Source of the DNA: JBFLXR01 sp040757065
Lineage (GTDB): Bacteria > Pseudomonadota > Gammaproteobacteria > Burkholderiales > Gallionellaceae
DNA length: 64,000 nt
Reading direction: 5' to 3'
Assembly: GCA_040757065.1 (NCBI GenBank)
Contig: JBFLXR010000008.1
Location: 1 to 64,000 of the forward strand
The notes below the pieces were generated by a model. It worked only from the letters and a program-made list of their open reading frames with translations. It searched no databases and was not told where the DNA came from. Below are positions 1-8,233 of this stretch, piece by piece. Each line of letters begins with the position of its first letter. Position 1 is the stretch's first letter. A program made the position numbers and the translations under genes.

Positions 1-128
1 GGAGAGACCAAAGAGATCGCTGGGTGGCCTGACGCCCTCGGCGTACGCAGCACAACTGGTAGGAAAATCGGTTATATTACCCACGGACTCTAAAGCCCCG
101 TGCTACTGAAAAACGGGGGGACGTCGCA
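1..128 (+). mobile_element. 3' end of an IS3-family insertion sequence (transposase C-terminus)
   Basis: Bases 2-109 encode 35 residues that read as the C-terminus of an IS3-family OrfB transposase. The run ERPKRSLGGLTPSAYAAQL is the typical end of the rve domain in this family, where a YN-ERP-x-x-SLG-x-LTP signature precedes the stop. The stop is TGA at 107-109. The following bases end in CA near 127-128, as IS3-type right ends do, so I place the IS border there; the border is inferred because the left end lies outside the window. The reading frame downstream is open, so the element probably landed inside another gene. Confidence 0.65.
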
Positions 129-433
129 TCTATTGGCGCTCTCCGAATGAAGTTAGTGTGACAGATTTTGATATGAGCAGGGGAGATTATACATGCCGGA
201 ATGGCTGGATTATCTTTTCCAAAGAAGGGGAAGGCGGTATTGAGGGTACTTCCACTAGCCATAAGGCGACAATTGCTATTACCAAACTAAAAGACCATTC
301 AATCATGTATTACTGGTACTCAAAGACAATAAGAAGCGCCTTGCTTATTTTTAGAGCTGAGATAATGTCAGAGCAATATTATAGATTCGAGCCGGCACCT
401 CAAGATGACATGACCGGCACGCAGTCTCGGTGA
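129..433 (+). pseudogene. 3' fragment of an unrecognised gene cut by the IS element
   Basis: The frame is open from the IS border to a stop at 431-433. It encodes about 100 residues with normal amino-acid composition, including GDYTCRNGWIIF and EQYYRFEP. No convincing start with a ribosome site is seen; a GTG at 158 is the first possible one. The simplest reading is the downstream part of a gene whose 5' end was separated by the IS3 insertion. I do not recognise the family. It could also be a chance open frame. Confidence 0.3.
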
Positions 434-891
434 GCGCTAGCTCGGTGTGCGGCGTAGACAACCCCATGTAAAGTACTTGCACTTGTTTGAGCTGAGGCGA
501 ATGCGTCGGGGGGTGAGCAAGGGGGCTGGTTGAGAGGGACTCGCTATGTCAAATGTTGGTTCCTGCTGGTCTGGGGGGCTCGTGGTGCGCAGTTGGGGGT
601 AAACGAAGCTCCGGCATAAAGCGGCTGCGCCTACGTTCTGCCGTCTGGTGCCAGTGCAGACAAGTTTCAGCAGCACTTGGGCTGGCTGTGGCGTGAGAAG
701 CGTGCACGCATAATAATTGCATCATCACAACCTGTCAGAATCACCAGTTTCTCTGTGCGCAGAATTCCCGCAAAATCTTCCTCTGGCTGATGCAGGTTTT
801 TCTGCGGCGCCAATTGGCAGCGATAGGCGTGGGGATGATGTATCAAAAAGTTGTGGATAAAGCCGTACACCCATAGGTGGAGTGGATAGAG
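434..891. other. Gene-poor stretch, no supported gene
   Basis: No frame here has both a ribosome site and a convincing protein. Short open frames on the minus strand (437-676, 667-870) encode low-complexity or atypical peptides with no recognisable motif. The stretch looks like decayed accessory DNA between the IS remnant and the next small gene. Confidence 0.4.
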
Positions 892-1230
892 ATGGAAGAA
901 GAGTATATTAAAACGCCCCTTGTGAGCGATCCAGAGAAGGCTGCTTCATATGCGGTTGGTTTGTGGCGTGGCTATGCTGTGCTTGTATTGATCCGTATAT
1001 TTATGCACCGATTCGATTTTGTAAAATTTCTGTTGGATTTTGATCAGAATAGTGAATTCCTTATGTTTGCATATGTGACTCACTACTTTGCTTCCCGGCT
1101 GCGGGGAAATAATTTTGTTATCGGCGCGTGGGGGGTTAAAACAAATAGCAAGTCCATGCTGATGTTCTCGGATATCTCAGGTGCTATTATGTACCTCATG
1201 ATTTCAAGCAAATTACTTGGGTTCTGGTAA
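892..1230 (+). CDS. Hypothetical membrane protein, 112 aa
   Basis: The start is the ATG at 892, preceded by GGAG at suitable distance; an in-frame GTG at 877 has no better site. The protein opens with a short acidic stretch (MEEEYIKTPL). A hydrophobic segment follows near residues 22-40 (VGLWRGYAVLVLIRIF), with a second hydrophobic region near the C-terminus (IMYLMISSKLLGFW). No family is recognised. Base composition is more AT-rich than in the dsr island, which fits acquired DNA. The small size and isolated setting would suit an orphan immunity-type or membrane protein, but nothing in the sequence proves a role. Confidence 0.4.
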   Translation: MEEEYIKTPLVSDPEKAASYAVGLWRGYAVLVLIRIFMHRFDFVKFLLDFDQNSEFLMFAYVTHYFASRLRGNNFVIGAWGVKTNSKSMLMFSDISGAIMYLMISSKLLGFW

Positions 1231-1639
1231 GTTGATATTGATGGTTTGACGTATGCTGAATTTCAAAAGGGCTGATTTTTTATGGAATATCGTAAGAAAG
1301 AAACCGCGAATAGAAACCGAGGGACTGCCGAAATATACTACGGCTTGGAAGATGGAAAGAAATAGTGCTGGCATGCTTAAAAGCTTTTGAAGCCATCTTC
1401 ACTTGCTGACTAACCTGTGCCTGTTGTGGAGTGGGGGAGTGGAGGCATGCACAACAGCTTCACAACCTGCGCAAGAACCATGCCCCGGCGCAGCTGCTGG
1501 TAAAGGATGGTGTGATTGGTGGGGCGCTGTGTTATGGTCGCCGTCAGCCAACTTGTAGCAACCTCAATAAATATTTTCCAGTGCAGCAATAATAATCACA
1601 TCGCGGCAAAGCTAATTGTTCTCTTGATATCTTGAAGAT
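1231..1639. other. Gene-poor stretch, 409 bp
   Basis: No gene is supported. A 27-codon frame starts with ATG near 1282 (MEYRKKETANRNRG) after a purine-rich AAAAGGG, but it has no recognisable features. Around 1450-1590 one frame reads like a protein fragment (LHNLRKNHAPAQLLV) without a start, perhaps debris of a larger gene. Confidence 0.35.
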
Positions 1640-1957
1640 ATGAAAAAAATATTCATTGTTGATGCGGTAGTCGTGGCTGTGTCTATATGGCTATACTTCT
1701 CTGATGGACCTTGGCGATGGGTCATGCTTTTTGGGTCATCTGCTTCACAAGAGGCGCAGCTGTTGCTGTCCGGTCACGAGGGGAAAAACGATAAATTTAA
1801 GGATTATTTGATTTACACAGTGGACAACTGCGTTGTATTCGTTAATCAAAAAACAGTAAATCGGACTATGGTTTACTGCCCAAAAAATATTCCAGCAGAT
1901 ACAACGAAAACTGGTGCATTAACTCATTTGGTTGATGATTGGTATGTGGCGCAGTAA
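1640..1957 (+). CDS. Hypothetical small protein with N-terminal membrane anchor, 105 aa
   Basis: The ATG at 1640 is followed by MKKIFIVDAVVVAVSIWLYF, a lysine start and a hydrophobic segment typical of an uncleaved anchor or signal peptide. The remaining 80 or so residues are polar with two cysteines (near residues 63 and 74) that could pair outside the cytoplasm. No family is recognised. Upstream DNA is AT-rich with only a weak ribosome site (TTGAAGATAT). It lies directly before another anchored small protein, so the two may form a pair. Function unknown. Confidence 0.45.
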   Translation: MKKIFIVDAVVVAVSIWLYFSDGPWRWVMLFGSSASQEAQLLLSGHEGKNDKFKDYLIYTVDNCVVFVNQKTVNRTMVYCPKNIPADTTKTGALTHLVDDWYVAQ

Positions 1958-2028
1958 GGTATAACGACCAACGGTCATTGCGCCGAATAGTCTGCCAGTG
2001 GTGTGCGCAAGGTTTTCTAGGGACTTCA

Positions 2029-2589
2029 ATGCTAACTAAACGTACTGTCTTATATGCTTTGGCGCTTGCTTCCTTAATCTTAGGGGGAGTGTGGACTATC
2101 GGGCAGATATATGAGGGTTGGAAGAATCACCTTGATGCAACTGTGCCTTTTCCGCTGCCCGGTCATTCCGTAACGCTGGACGCAAAGATTCCAATAGAAA
2201 GTAAATACAGTTTACATATTTTGGCGACTGCACCTCCCTCGGCGAGGGAACTGGTAGACGATCGGATAGTGTGTCCTATTCAGATACAAGTAGGGTCAGC
2301 TAGAAAGGCTGAAATTACAAAATTAAGGCAATATGCGAAGGGCGCTGAGCATGAGGTCTACACTATCGATTTTGATTGGAATCTGCCGCCGGGGTTTGTA
2401 ACATTCGACATATGGGTCGGGGAGTCTTGCAGCGATGAGCGGTTTCGTGGAGCAACGATTTCTCTGGTCGAGAGAGTTGACCACTTGAAAGAAAAAGTTA
2501 TTGTTTCACAGCTTAAGTTTCTTGCGGGACTGATTTTGCTTGCTTATGGCGGGAGAATGTTGATTAGACTGACTCGAGCGCGGCGGTAG
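2029..2589 (+). CDS. Hypothetical protein with membrane segments at both ends, 186 aa
   Basis: I chose the ATG at 2029 because AGGGA lies 5 bases upstream; the open frame itself extends back to 1939. Residues 6-24 form a hydrophobic anchor (ALALASLILGGVWTIG). A soluble central region follows with two cysteines (VCPIQ, ESCSDE) that could form a disulfide. A second hydrophobic segment near residues 163-180 (FLAGLILLAYGGRMLI) ends in a basic tail. The topology suggests both ends in the cytoplasm and a periplasmic loop of about 130 residues. No family recognised. Separated by about 70 bp from the preceding small gene on the same strand. Confidence 0.45.
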   Translation: MLTKRTVLYALALASLILGGVWTIGQIYEGWKNHLDATVPFPLPGHSVTLDAKIPIESKYSLHILATAPPSARELVDDRIVCPIQIQVGSARKAEITKLRQYAKGAEHEVYTIDFDWNLPPGFVTFDIWVGESCSDERFRGATISLVERVDHLKEKVIVSQLKFLAGLILLAYGGRMLIRLTRARR

Positions 2590-2695
2590 TCGTTGCATAA
2601 GTGTTGTACAAAGATGTTTTTTTGGCAATGGGTTGCGTGGTAGTGAGGCGATAATGCTGGCAATCAATGGCTAGCGAGTGATCGGGATTTGATAT

Positions 2696-2719
2696 GCAAG
2701 CCGAATTTATTCGGCTTGC
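2696..2719 (-). terminator. Perfect 10-bp hairpin over the moaC stop codon
   Basis: GCAAGCCGAA and TTCGGCTTGC form a perfect 10-bp stem with a TTTA loop (2706-2709) that includes the moaC stop. It sits at the very end of the long dsr-moa gene run. There is no U-tract after the stem on the minus strand, so it is not a classical intrinsic terminator; a 3'-end stabiliser or weak terminator is possible. Confidence 0.45.
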
Positions 2720-3186
2720 CAATGCCCGGAACGTCCGCCCTGTTTTTCCTGTAAGCGAATTTGACCGATGGTCATGCCGCGGTCGATGGCTTTACACATG
2801 TCATAAATGGTGAGCAGGGCGACGCTGACGGCGGTGAGGGCTTCCATTTCTACGCCGGTGCGTCCGGTGGTTTCTGCGGTTACGGTGCATTCGACTTCTG
2901 ATGCAGTCGTGTCAAGCTCAAACTCGACGGCAACGCGGGTCAGCGCGAGGGGGTGACAGAGGGGGATCAGTTCGGCCGTGCGCTTGCTGCCTTGAATCGC
3001 GGCAATGCGGGCAATGCCGAGGACATCGCCTTTGGCGGCTTGTCCTGCGGCAATGGCTTCCAGCGTGGCGGATTGCATGGCGATACGTCCGGCGGCGCGG
3101 GCGATGCGTTTGGTTTCCGGTTTGTCGCCTACATCTACCATGTGGGCTTGGCCTTGCGGGTCGAAATGGGTGAGCGATGAAGTCAT
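2707..3186 (-). CDS. moaC: Cyclic pyranopterin monophosphate synthase MoaC
   Basis: MoaC catalyses the second half of the first step of molybdopterin synthesis, converting 3',8-cyclo-GTP made by MoaA to cyclic pyranopterin monophosphate. The 159-aa product from the ATG at 3186 has the usual family length and begins MTSSLTHFDPQGQAHMVDVG, the standard MoaC N-terminus. The conserved LIPLCHPL and GVEMEALTAVSVALLTIYDM blocks and the KQGGRSG end are present. Upstream open frame to 3435 is not part of the gene. Its ATG overlaps the moaE stop (ATGA), implying translational coupling. It is the last gene of the moaD-moaE-moaC set that supplies cofactor for SoeA. Confidence 0.95.
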   Translation of the reverse strand: MTSSLTHFDPQGQAHMVDVGDKPETKRIARAAGRIAMQSATLEAIAAGQAAKGDVLGIARIAAIQGSKRTAELIPLCHPLALTRVAVEFELDTTASEVECTVTAETTGRTGVEMEALTAVSVALLTIYDMCKAIDRGMTIGQIRLQEKQGGRSGHWQAE

Positions 3187-3647
3187 GTGCGATCCTCGGG
3201 GTTCCAGCGTGCGGCGCGTTGCTGGTCGCTGGTTTTGGTAGCCAGCCATTCGCTGCCGTGGGTGGTGGTTTGTTTTTTCCAGAACGGAGCGCGCGTTTTC
3301 AGGGCGTCGATCATAAATTCGCAAGCGGAAAAGGCATCGGCGCGATGGGGGGCGGCAGCCAGAACGAGGACGATTTGGTCGCCGGGATGCAGTTTTCCGA
3401 TCCGGTGGACGATGCGTGCGCCTAATAGCTGCCAACGCTCGGTGGCTTCTTCAACCAATTGCGCTAGCACGTTCTCGCACATGCCGGGATAGTGTTCCAG
3501 TTCGATGTGTTGCACGGTTTGGGCGTCGCTGAAGTCGCGTACCAATCCGACGAAGCTGACGATTGCGCCGGTTTCCCGGTGCCGGTTGCGCAGGGCGGCA
3601 TATTCGGCGGCAAAGTCGAAATCATCATGTTGTACTGCAATCGACAT
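3183..3647 (-). CDS. moaE: Molybdopterin synthase catalytic subunit MoaE
   Basis: MoaE pairs with MoaD to insert two sulfurs into cyclic pyranopterin monophosphate and form molybdopterin. The 154-aa product starts at 3647 with GGAGG 6 bases upstream; the open frame to 3803 has no comparable site. Typical segments are present: GAIVSFVGLVRDFSD near residues 28-42, the LEHYPGM block, the HRIGKL motif, and AAPHRADAFSACEFMIDALKT with K and W residues of the active site after it (FWKKQ). The gene lies one base after moaD and overlaps moaC by four bases. Confidence 0.95.
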   Translation of the reverse strand: MSIAVQHDDFDFAAEYAALRNRHRETGAIVSFVGLVRDFSDAQTVQHIELEHYPGMCENVLAQLVEEATERWQLLGARIVHRIGKLHPGDQIVLVLAAAPHRADAFSACEFMIDALKTRAPFWKKQTTTHGSEWLATKTSDQQRAARWNPEDRT

Positions 3648-3648
3648 T

Positions 3649-3903
3649 TCAACCTCCGGAAATCGGCGAGAAAACGGCAATTTCGTCGGCTGCGGCGAAC
3701 GGGGTATTGCGTGCAACGAGTGTTTGGTTGCGGGCGAACTGAACCCGCGATTCGGTAAGCTCGTGCGCCCATGCTTCGCCGCGTTGCCCCAGCCATGCCG
3801 CAAGCTCGTGCAAGGTTTGCAGGGTGTCGGGCACTTCGACGGATTCCTGATGTATGCCGAGCTTTTCAGCCGGGCGTCCGAAGTAGAGCAGGGTGATCTT
3901 CAT
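3649..3903 (-). CDS. moaD: Molybdopterin synthase sulfur-carrier subunit MoaD
   Basis: MoaD is a ubiquitin-like sulfur carrier whose C-terminal Gly-Gly is adenylated by MoeB and thiocarboxylated, then donates sulfur within the MoaD-MoaE complex. The 84-aa product opens MKITLLYFGRPAEKLG and ends in FSPISGG, so the essential terminal Gly-Gly is intact. The ADEIAVFSPISGG end is diagnostic. It overlaps the end of mobB by four bases and precedes moaE by one base. No moeB is seen in the window, so activation must use an enzyme encoded elsewhere. Confidence 0.95.
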   Translation of the reverse strand: MKITLLYFGRPAEKLGIHQESVEVPDTLQTLHELAAWLGQRGEAWAHELTESRVQFARNQTLVARNTPFAAADEIAVFSPISGG

Positions 3904-4406
3904 GGGGTGGTCTCTTCGATGCCGAGGTGTCGAAGTAGGAATGTTACCACTTGTTTGGGGTTGTTCAGGTCGAGCCGGGGCAAGGGCAAGGCATCCGGCG
4001 CGTCGGTTGCAACGGCAACAATGCGCGGGTCGTTCGGATAGAGGTAAGGATGGCCGGCTGCGGTGCGGTGTATTTCCAGTTTATCGATTTCCGAGAATTT
4101 GTATCCTTCCACCAGCACCAGATCGCAGGGCGACAGGCGGCTGCACAACTCGCTCAGCGTCGGTTCGGCTTCATCGCGTAATTCATGCATTAGCGCCCAG
4201 CGATGCCCCGAGGCGATGACTACTTCGTGCGCTCCGGCTTCTCGGTGGCGGAAGCTATCCTTGCCGGGACGGTCGATATCGAAGTTGTGGTGGGCGTGCT
4301 TAATGACTGAAACCCGCAGGCCGTGCTCGCGCAACAAGGGAATCACTTGTTCCAGCAGCGTGGTTTTGCCGCTGCCGGAATAGCCGGCGAAACCGAGAAT
4401 TCGCAT
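3900..4406 (-). CDS. mobB: Molybdopterin-guanine dinucleotide biosynthesis adaptor MobB
   Basis: MobB is a P-loop GTP-binding protein that assists MobA in making the guanine dinucleotide form of the molybdenum cofactor. The 168-aa product has a Walker A motif near the N-terminus (GYSGSGKTTL, residues 8-17), the SVIKHAHHNFDIDRPGKDS block and the DLVLVEGYK motif, all characteristic of MobB. Length is normal. It sits between cysG and moaD on the minus strand. Its partner mobA is at the other end of the island (35418-36050), so the two halves of the pathway flank the dsr and soe genes. Confidence 0.93.
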   Translation of the reverse strand: MRILGFAGYSGSGKTTLLEQVIPLLREHGLRVSVIKHAHHNFDIDRPGKDSFRHREAGAHEVVIASGHRWALMHELRDEAEPTLSELCSRLSPCDLVLVEGYKFSEIDKLEIHRTAAGHPYLYPNDPRIVAVATDAPDALPLPRLDLNNPKQVVTFLLRHLGIEETTP

Positions 4407-4412
4407 CGCTGT

Positions 4413-5795
4413 TTAGCGGGTCTGCCCCGGTTTGAACCAGGACAGTTTTTCGCGCAGGCTGACCACGCCGCCGACGATAATCAGTGTCGGAGCTTTCAGT
4501 TCTTTGACTTCGGGGTTGGCTGGCAAGTCGCCCAGCGTGCCGCTGACCACGCGCTGATTCTGCGTGGTGCCTTGCTGCACAATGGCGATGGGCGTGCTGT
4601 CCGGCAAGCCGTGCGCAATCAGCTGCGCACACAGGGTATCCAAGCCTTGCAGGCCCATGTAGACCACGATGGTTTGATTGGGGCGCGCCAGCATGTCCCA
4701 GTCCAAGTCCATGCTGTTGTCTTTAAGGTGTCCGGTGACGAATATGCAGGATTGCGCATGGTCGCGGTGGGTGAGCGGAATGCCGGCATAGGAGGCGACG
4801 CCGGATGCTGCGGTGATGCCCGGTACGACTTGGAAGGGAATCTCGTTCTCGGACAACTTTTCGATTTCTTCGCCGCCGCGCCCGAAAATAAAGGGGTCGC
4901 CGCCTTTCAGGCGCAGCACGCGGTGGCCTTCCTTGGCCAGACGTACCAGCAATTCGTTGATTTCTTCTTGCGGCAGGGTGTGGTTGCCGCGCATCTTGCC
5001 GACGAAGATGCGTTTCGCATCGCGCCGGGTCATTTCCAAAATCGGCTTGGAAACGAGGTTGTCGTATAGCACGACATCGGCTTTCTGCATCAGGCGCAAG
5101 GCGCGGAAGGTGAGCAAATCGGGATCGCCGGGTCCGGCACCGATCAGATAGACTTCACCGACCTTTTTCCCTTCGTTTTTATGTAAGAGTTCATCGAACA
5201 GCGCTTGCGCACTGGATTCGTCACCGGCGAAAATTTTTTCGGCGATATGACCTTCCAGCACGTCTTCCCAGAATATGCGGCGATGATTGTCCTGCGCGAT
5301 ACGCGCTTTGACTTTGTCGCGCAGGCGGGCGGAGAACGCCGCCAATCGGCCGTAACCGTGTGGGATCAGGGTTTCCAGCTTGCCGCGCAGCATGCGGGTC
5401 AGTACAGGGGATGCTCCGCCGCTGGAAAAAGCGACCATGACCGGCGAGCGGTCGAGGATCGACGGCATGATGAAGGAGCATAATTCAGGGTTGTCGACCA
5501 CGTTTACCGGGATGTTGCGGGCTTGGGCTTCGCGCGAAACGCTGGCATTGGCGGCTTCGTCGTTCGTGGCGGCGATGGCAAGGGTCATGCCGTCCAGATG
5601 CGCCGGTTCGAAGGGCGCTTGAATATGTCTGACATTCGGCAGCGTATCGAATTGTCCCTGAATATCCGGGGCTACCACGGTAATCTGCGCACCGGCTTGC
5701 GCCAATACGCTGGCTTTGCGGAATGCGACGTCGCCGCCGCCGACGATCAGACAGGGTTTGCCTTTTAGATTCAGAAAGATCGGGAAATAATCCAT
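4413..5795 (-). CDS. cysG: Siroheme synthase CysG (multifunctional)
   Basis: CysG makes siroheme from uroporphyrinogen III in three activities. From the ATG at 5795 the protein is 460 aa, the usual full length. The N-terminal half has the NAD-binding dehydrogenase/ferrochelatase domain (LIVGGGDVAFRKA, SPVMVAFSSGGASPVL). The C-terminal half is the SUMT methyltransferase (VYLIGAGPGDPDLLTFRALRLM, LRLKGGDPFIFGRGGEE, IPLTHRDHAQS). The open frame to 5918 upstream overlaps the preceding gene and is rejected. Placement next to dsrN and dsrAB fits its supplying siroheme for reverse dissimilatory sulfite reductase rather than only for assimilation. Confidence 0.95.
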   Translation of the reverse strand: MDYFPIFLNLKGKPCLIVGGGDVAFRKASVLAQAGAQITVVAPDIQGQFDTLPNVRHIQAPFEPAHLDGMTLAIAATNDEAANASVSREAQARNIPVNVVDNPELCSFIMPSILDRSPVMVAFSSGGASPVLTRMLRGKLETLIPHGYGRLAAFSARLRDKVKARIAQDNHRRIFWEDVLEGHIAEKIFAGDESSAQALFDELLHKNEGKKVGEVYLIGAGPGDPDLLTFRALRLMQKADVVLYDNLVSKPILEMTRRDAKRIFVGKMRGNHTLPQEEINELLVRLAKEGHRVLRLKGGDPFIFGRGGEEIEKLSENEIPFQVVPGITAASGVASYAGIPLTHRDHAQSCIFVTGHLKDNSMDLDWDMLARPNQTIVVYMGLQGLDTLCAQLIAHGLPDSTPIAIVQQGTTQNQRVVSGTLGDLPANPEVKELKAPTLIIVGGVVSLREKLSWFKPGQTR

Positions 5796-5802
5796 AGCGG
5801 TC

Positions 5803-6792
5803 TCAGACGTTGAAACGGTTCTTGTCGCGCGCTTGCCAGAGTGCGCGCGCTTGTTGCAGGGCTTCCTCCGGGGCGGTTGCTTCTCCCAATGCGCGCAGAG
5901 CGACGGCCGCTGTGCCAATAACGGCGGCCGCGCCGTATTCGTCGTCGATTTCGCCTCGCCACAGTTGCGCCAGACGGGTTACATCCATTTCGCTGTCTTT
6001 CATATGGCGAGTGGCGAATTGCGCCGGCCATTCTTCTTGGGACAGCGCACCGTTGTGGGCTAAGCGTACTAGTGTCGCTGTATCGGGGTTGATCTCGGCC
6101 TCGCCGCCTTCGCCCTTGAACACGGCGACACCGGCGTCGCCCAGCAACTGGCTGGCTTGCTGATGAACTTCGTCGTAGCCGGGGTGAAAAATCCCCATGA
6201 TGGAGGCTGGTGCCGCCGCCGGGTTCAGCATGCGGGCAATCGTATGTACCGGGGAGCGCAAACCGAGCAGCGGTTTAAGATTAATGATGCGGTACAGTTC
6301 GGCATTCAGGGTTTCCAGCGGCACAAATGCGAAACCGAGTGATTGCAGGCTGCTTGCTGCATCCGGTAACGTTTTAGAAGGTTGCAGGCCGAGTGCAGTT
6401 AGGGCTTGCGGTACGAAAACGCGGTCTTCGATGCCGCCGTCTAGCCCGTGCATCAATACGCGACGTTCCGGACTGGAGAGCAGCAAGGCCGAGAGCACAT
6501 ACCACGGCAGTTGGCGGCGTTTACCCGCGTAGCTGGCCCAATCGAGCGATACCTGGGGAAAGCCGTAGGGTAAGCCGATTGCCTTGCGGCAGGCTTGCAC
6601 AAAACCGGCAACTTCTTCTGCGGTTTCTTCCTTGATGCGCATCAGCATCAGGAATGCGCCGAGTTGTATGGGTTCTACCTGATCGTTCAGTACCATGCTC
6701 ATGGACTGCTCGGCCTCGGCTTGGCTCAGGTCGCGGGAACCGTGCTGGCCTTTGCCCAGCATGCGGATAAAAGGGGCGAATGGGTGTTCCAT
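5803..6792 (-). CDS. YbiB/TrpD2-like glycosyltransferase-family protein
   Basis: The 329-aa product resembles the TrpD2/YbiB branch of the anthranilate phosphoribosyltransferase fold, whose members bind nucleic acid rather than making tryptophan. It has the N-terminal helical domain with LGAFLMLMRIKEETAEEVAGFVQA and the later MGIFHPGYDEVHQQ and FKGEGGEAEINPD segments. The glycine-rich phosphate loop of real TrpD enzymes is altered (HGLDGGIED). Length matches the family. It lies 7 bp upstream of cysG and 35 bp after dsrN, so it is likely cotranscribed with the dsr operon. Its job there is unclear. Confidence 0.8.
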   Translation of the reverse strand: MEHPFAPFIRMLGKGQHGSRDLSQAEAEQSMSMVLNDQVEPIQLGAFLMLMRIKEETAEEVAGFVQACRKAIGLPYGFPQVSLDWASYAGKRRQLPWYVLSALLLSSPERRVLMHGLDGGIEDRVFVPQALTALGLQPSKTLPDAASSLQSLGFAFVPLETLNAELYRIINLKPLLGLRSPVHTIARMLNPAAAPASIMGIFHPGYDEVHQQASQLLGDAGVAVFKGEGGEAEINPDTATLVRLAHNGALSQEEWPAQFATRHMKDSEMDVTRLAQLWRGEIDDEYGAAAVIGTAAVALRALGEATAPEEALQQARALWQARDKNRFNV

Positions 6793-6827
6793 ACGATTAC
6801 CGTTGTACGTGCGTGTATTAAGGAATG

Positions 6828-8228
6828 CTAATCATCGCACGAACCGGCGCGCGATGCCATGCTGCTTTTAATTTGCCGGACGAATGCGACGAAGCGCGCG
6901 GCCCAGTAACACTGACCGATAGTACGCAGATGCGTGTAGGAAGCGAGTAGATTGCCGATGACCAACCCATCGTTTGCACCGTCGATGCCATAGCCGCGTG
7001 CTACCCGGTAGGCGTATCGCATGCCGGCGGGCAGATTTTCCAGACTGGAATAATGGAATTCGTGGGCGCGAATGCGATGTGCTGGTTCGTGCGGGCGCGG
7101 CCAGAGATGTCCTTCGTTTTCAACTAGATGGACATAGCCGCGCCCAACCGGTTTGGCGTGCATCACGACATCTCCCGGTATGGCCCCCACCATTTCATAA
7201 CGCTTTCCATCTTGCGTCAGCGAACGGGAAAGGTACATCAGTCCGCCGCATTCCGCATAGGCGGGCAGACCGTTTGCAAGGGCGGTTCTAATACTGTCGC
7301 GCAATGTTTGGTTGGCCTCCAGCTCGGTTGCCATTGCCTCGGGAAAGCCGCCGCCGATGTATAGACCATCAACCTCAGGCAGCATTTCGGTGCGGGTTGC
7401 GTCAAAAGGAACGAGTTCGGCACCGGCAGCGCACAAGGCATCCAAGTCGTCGGCGTAGTAGAAGCCGAATGCGCGATCTTGGGCGATGCCGATGCGCACC
7501 GGCTCGCCGGACGGAAAATCGAATACCGGCGGCGGAGCCTGTTCCGCCAGCGGTGGTTTACGGGTGAGTTCGATCAGGCGGTCGAGGTCAATCTGAGCCG
7601 CAACAGCCTCTCCCATGGCCGCAATCCGATCTGCTGCCTCAGTTGATTCATTACTGGGCATTAAACCCAGATGACGTTCGACGATTTGCATGCGCTCGTC
7701 GTGCTGCACGGCACCGATTACCGGCACGTCAGTGTAGTGCTGGATAACTTCACGCAACTTCGCTTCGTGGCGTGCCCCGCCTAAATTATTGAGGATGACG
7801 CCGGCGATATGAATCTCAGGGTCGAAAGCCTGATAACCCAGAATCAGCGGGGCGATGCCGCGCGTCATGCCGCGGGCGTCGATGACCAGCATGATCGGCA
7901 GATCGAGCAGTTTGGCGAGCGCGGCGTTGCTGTTGCTGCCGTCTAAAGCCAGACCGTCATACAAACCCTTATTGCCTTCGACCAGATTGAAATCGCTGCT
8001 GTGCCGGGCGAAGTTGGCGACGATCTCATCGCGTTCCATCAGGTAGAGGTCGAGATTGCGACAGGCACGCCCGCTCGCCTGCGATAGCCACATCGGGTCG
8101 ATATAGTCCGGCCCTTTTTTGAATGGCTGGACAGTATGGCCGCGTTGCGACAATGCGGCACACAGGCCGATACTGATAGCGGTTTTTCCGGAGGATTTGT
8201 GGGCTGCGGAAATCAGCACCCGGTTCAT
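6828..8228 (-). CDS. dsrN: DsrN, siro(haem)amide synthase of the cobyrinate diamide synthase family
   Basis: DsrN amidates siroheme to siro(haem)amide, the prosthetic group of DsrAB in Allochromatium, using ATP and glutamine. The 466-aa protein has the CbiA/CobB architecture: an N-terminal P-loop-like ATP site (SAAHKSSGKTAISIGL) and the GPDYIDPMW motif, then a C-terminal type-1 glutaminase domain with its nucleophile cysteine in YAECGGLMYLS. The tail beyond the glutaminase (YWAARFVAFVRQIKSS) also fits. It follows dsrP by 5 bp, as in the classical dsrABEFHCMKLJOPN order, which distinguishes it from a cobalamin gene; no other cobalamin genes are present. Confidence 0.92.
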   Translation of the reverse strand: MNRVLISAAHKSSGKTAISIGLCAALSQRGHTVQPFKKGPDYIDPMWLSQASGRACRNLDLYLMERDEIVANFARHSSDFNLVEGNKGLYDGLALDGSNSNAALAKLLDLPIMLVIDARGMTRGIAPLILGYQAFDPEIHIAGVILNNLGGARHEAKLREVIQHYTDVPVIGAVQHDERMQIVERHLGLMPSNESTEAADRIAAMGEAVAAQIDLDRLIELTRKPPLAEQAPPPVFDFPSGEPVRIGIAQDRAFGFYYADDLDALCAAGAELVPFDATRTEMLPEVDGLYIGGGFPEAMATELEANQTLRDSIRTALANGLPAYAECGGLMYLSRSLTQDGKRYEMVGAIPGDVVMHAKPVGRGYVHLVENEGHLWPRPHEPAHRIRAHEFHYSSLENLPAGMRYAYRVARGYGIDGANDGLVIGNLLASYTHLRTIGQCYWAARFVAFVRQIKSSMASRAGSCDD

Positions 8229-8233
8229 TGGGC

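Noticed and set aside
3505..4041. Long plus-strand open frames opposite moaE, moaD and mobB
   Set aside because: They are mirror frames of well-identified genes, with cysteine- and arginine-rich compositions and no motifs.
6828..8228. Cobalamin biosynthesis gene (cobB/cbiA)
   Set aside because: The protein family is the same, but its place directly after dsrP and the absence of other cobalamin genes make dsrN the better call.
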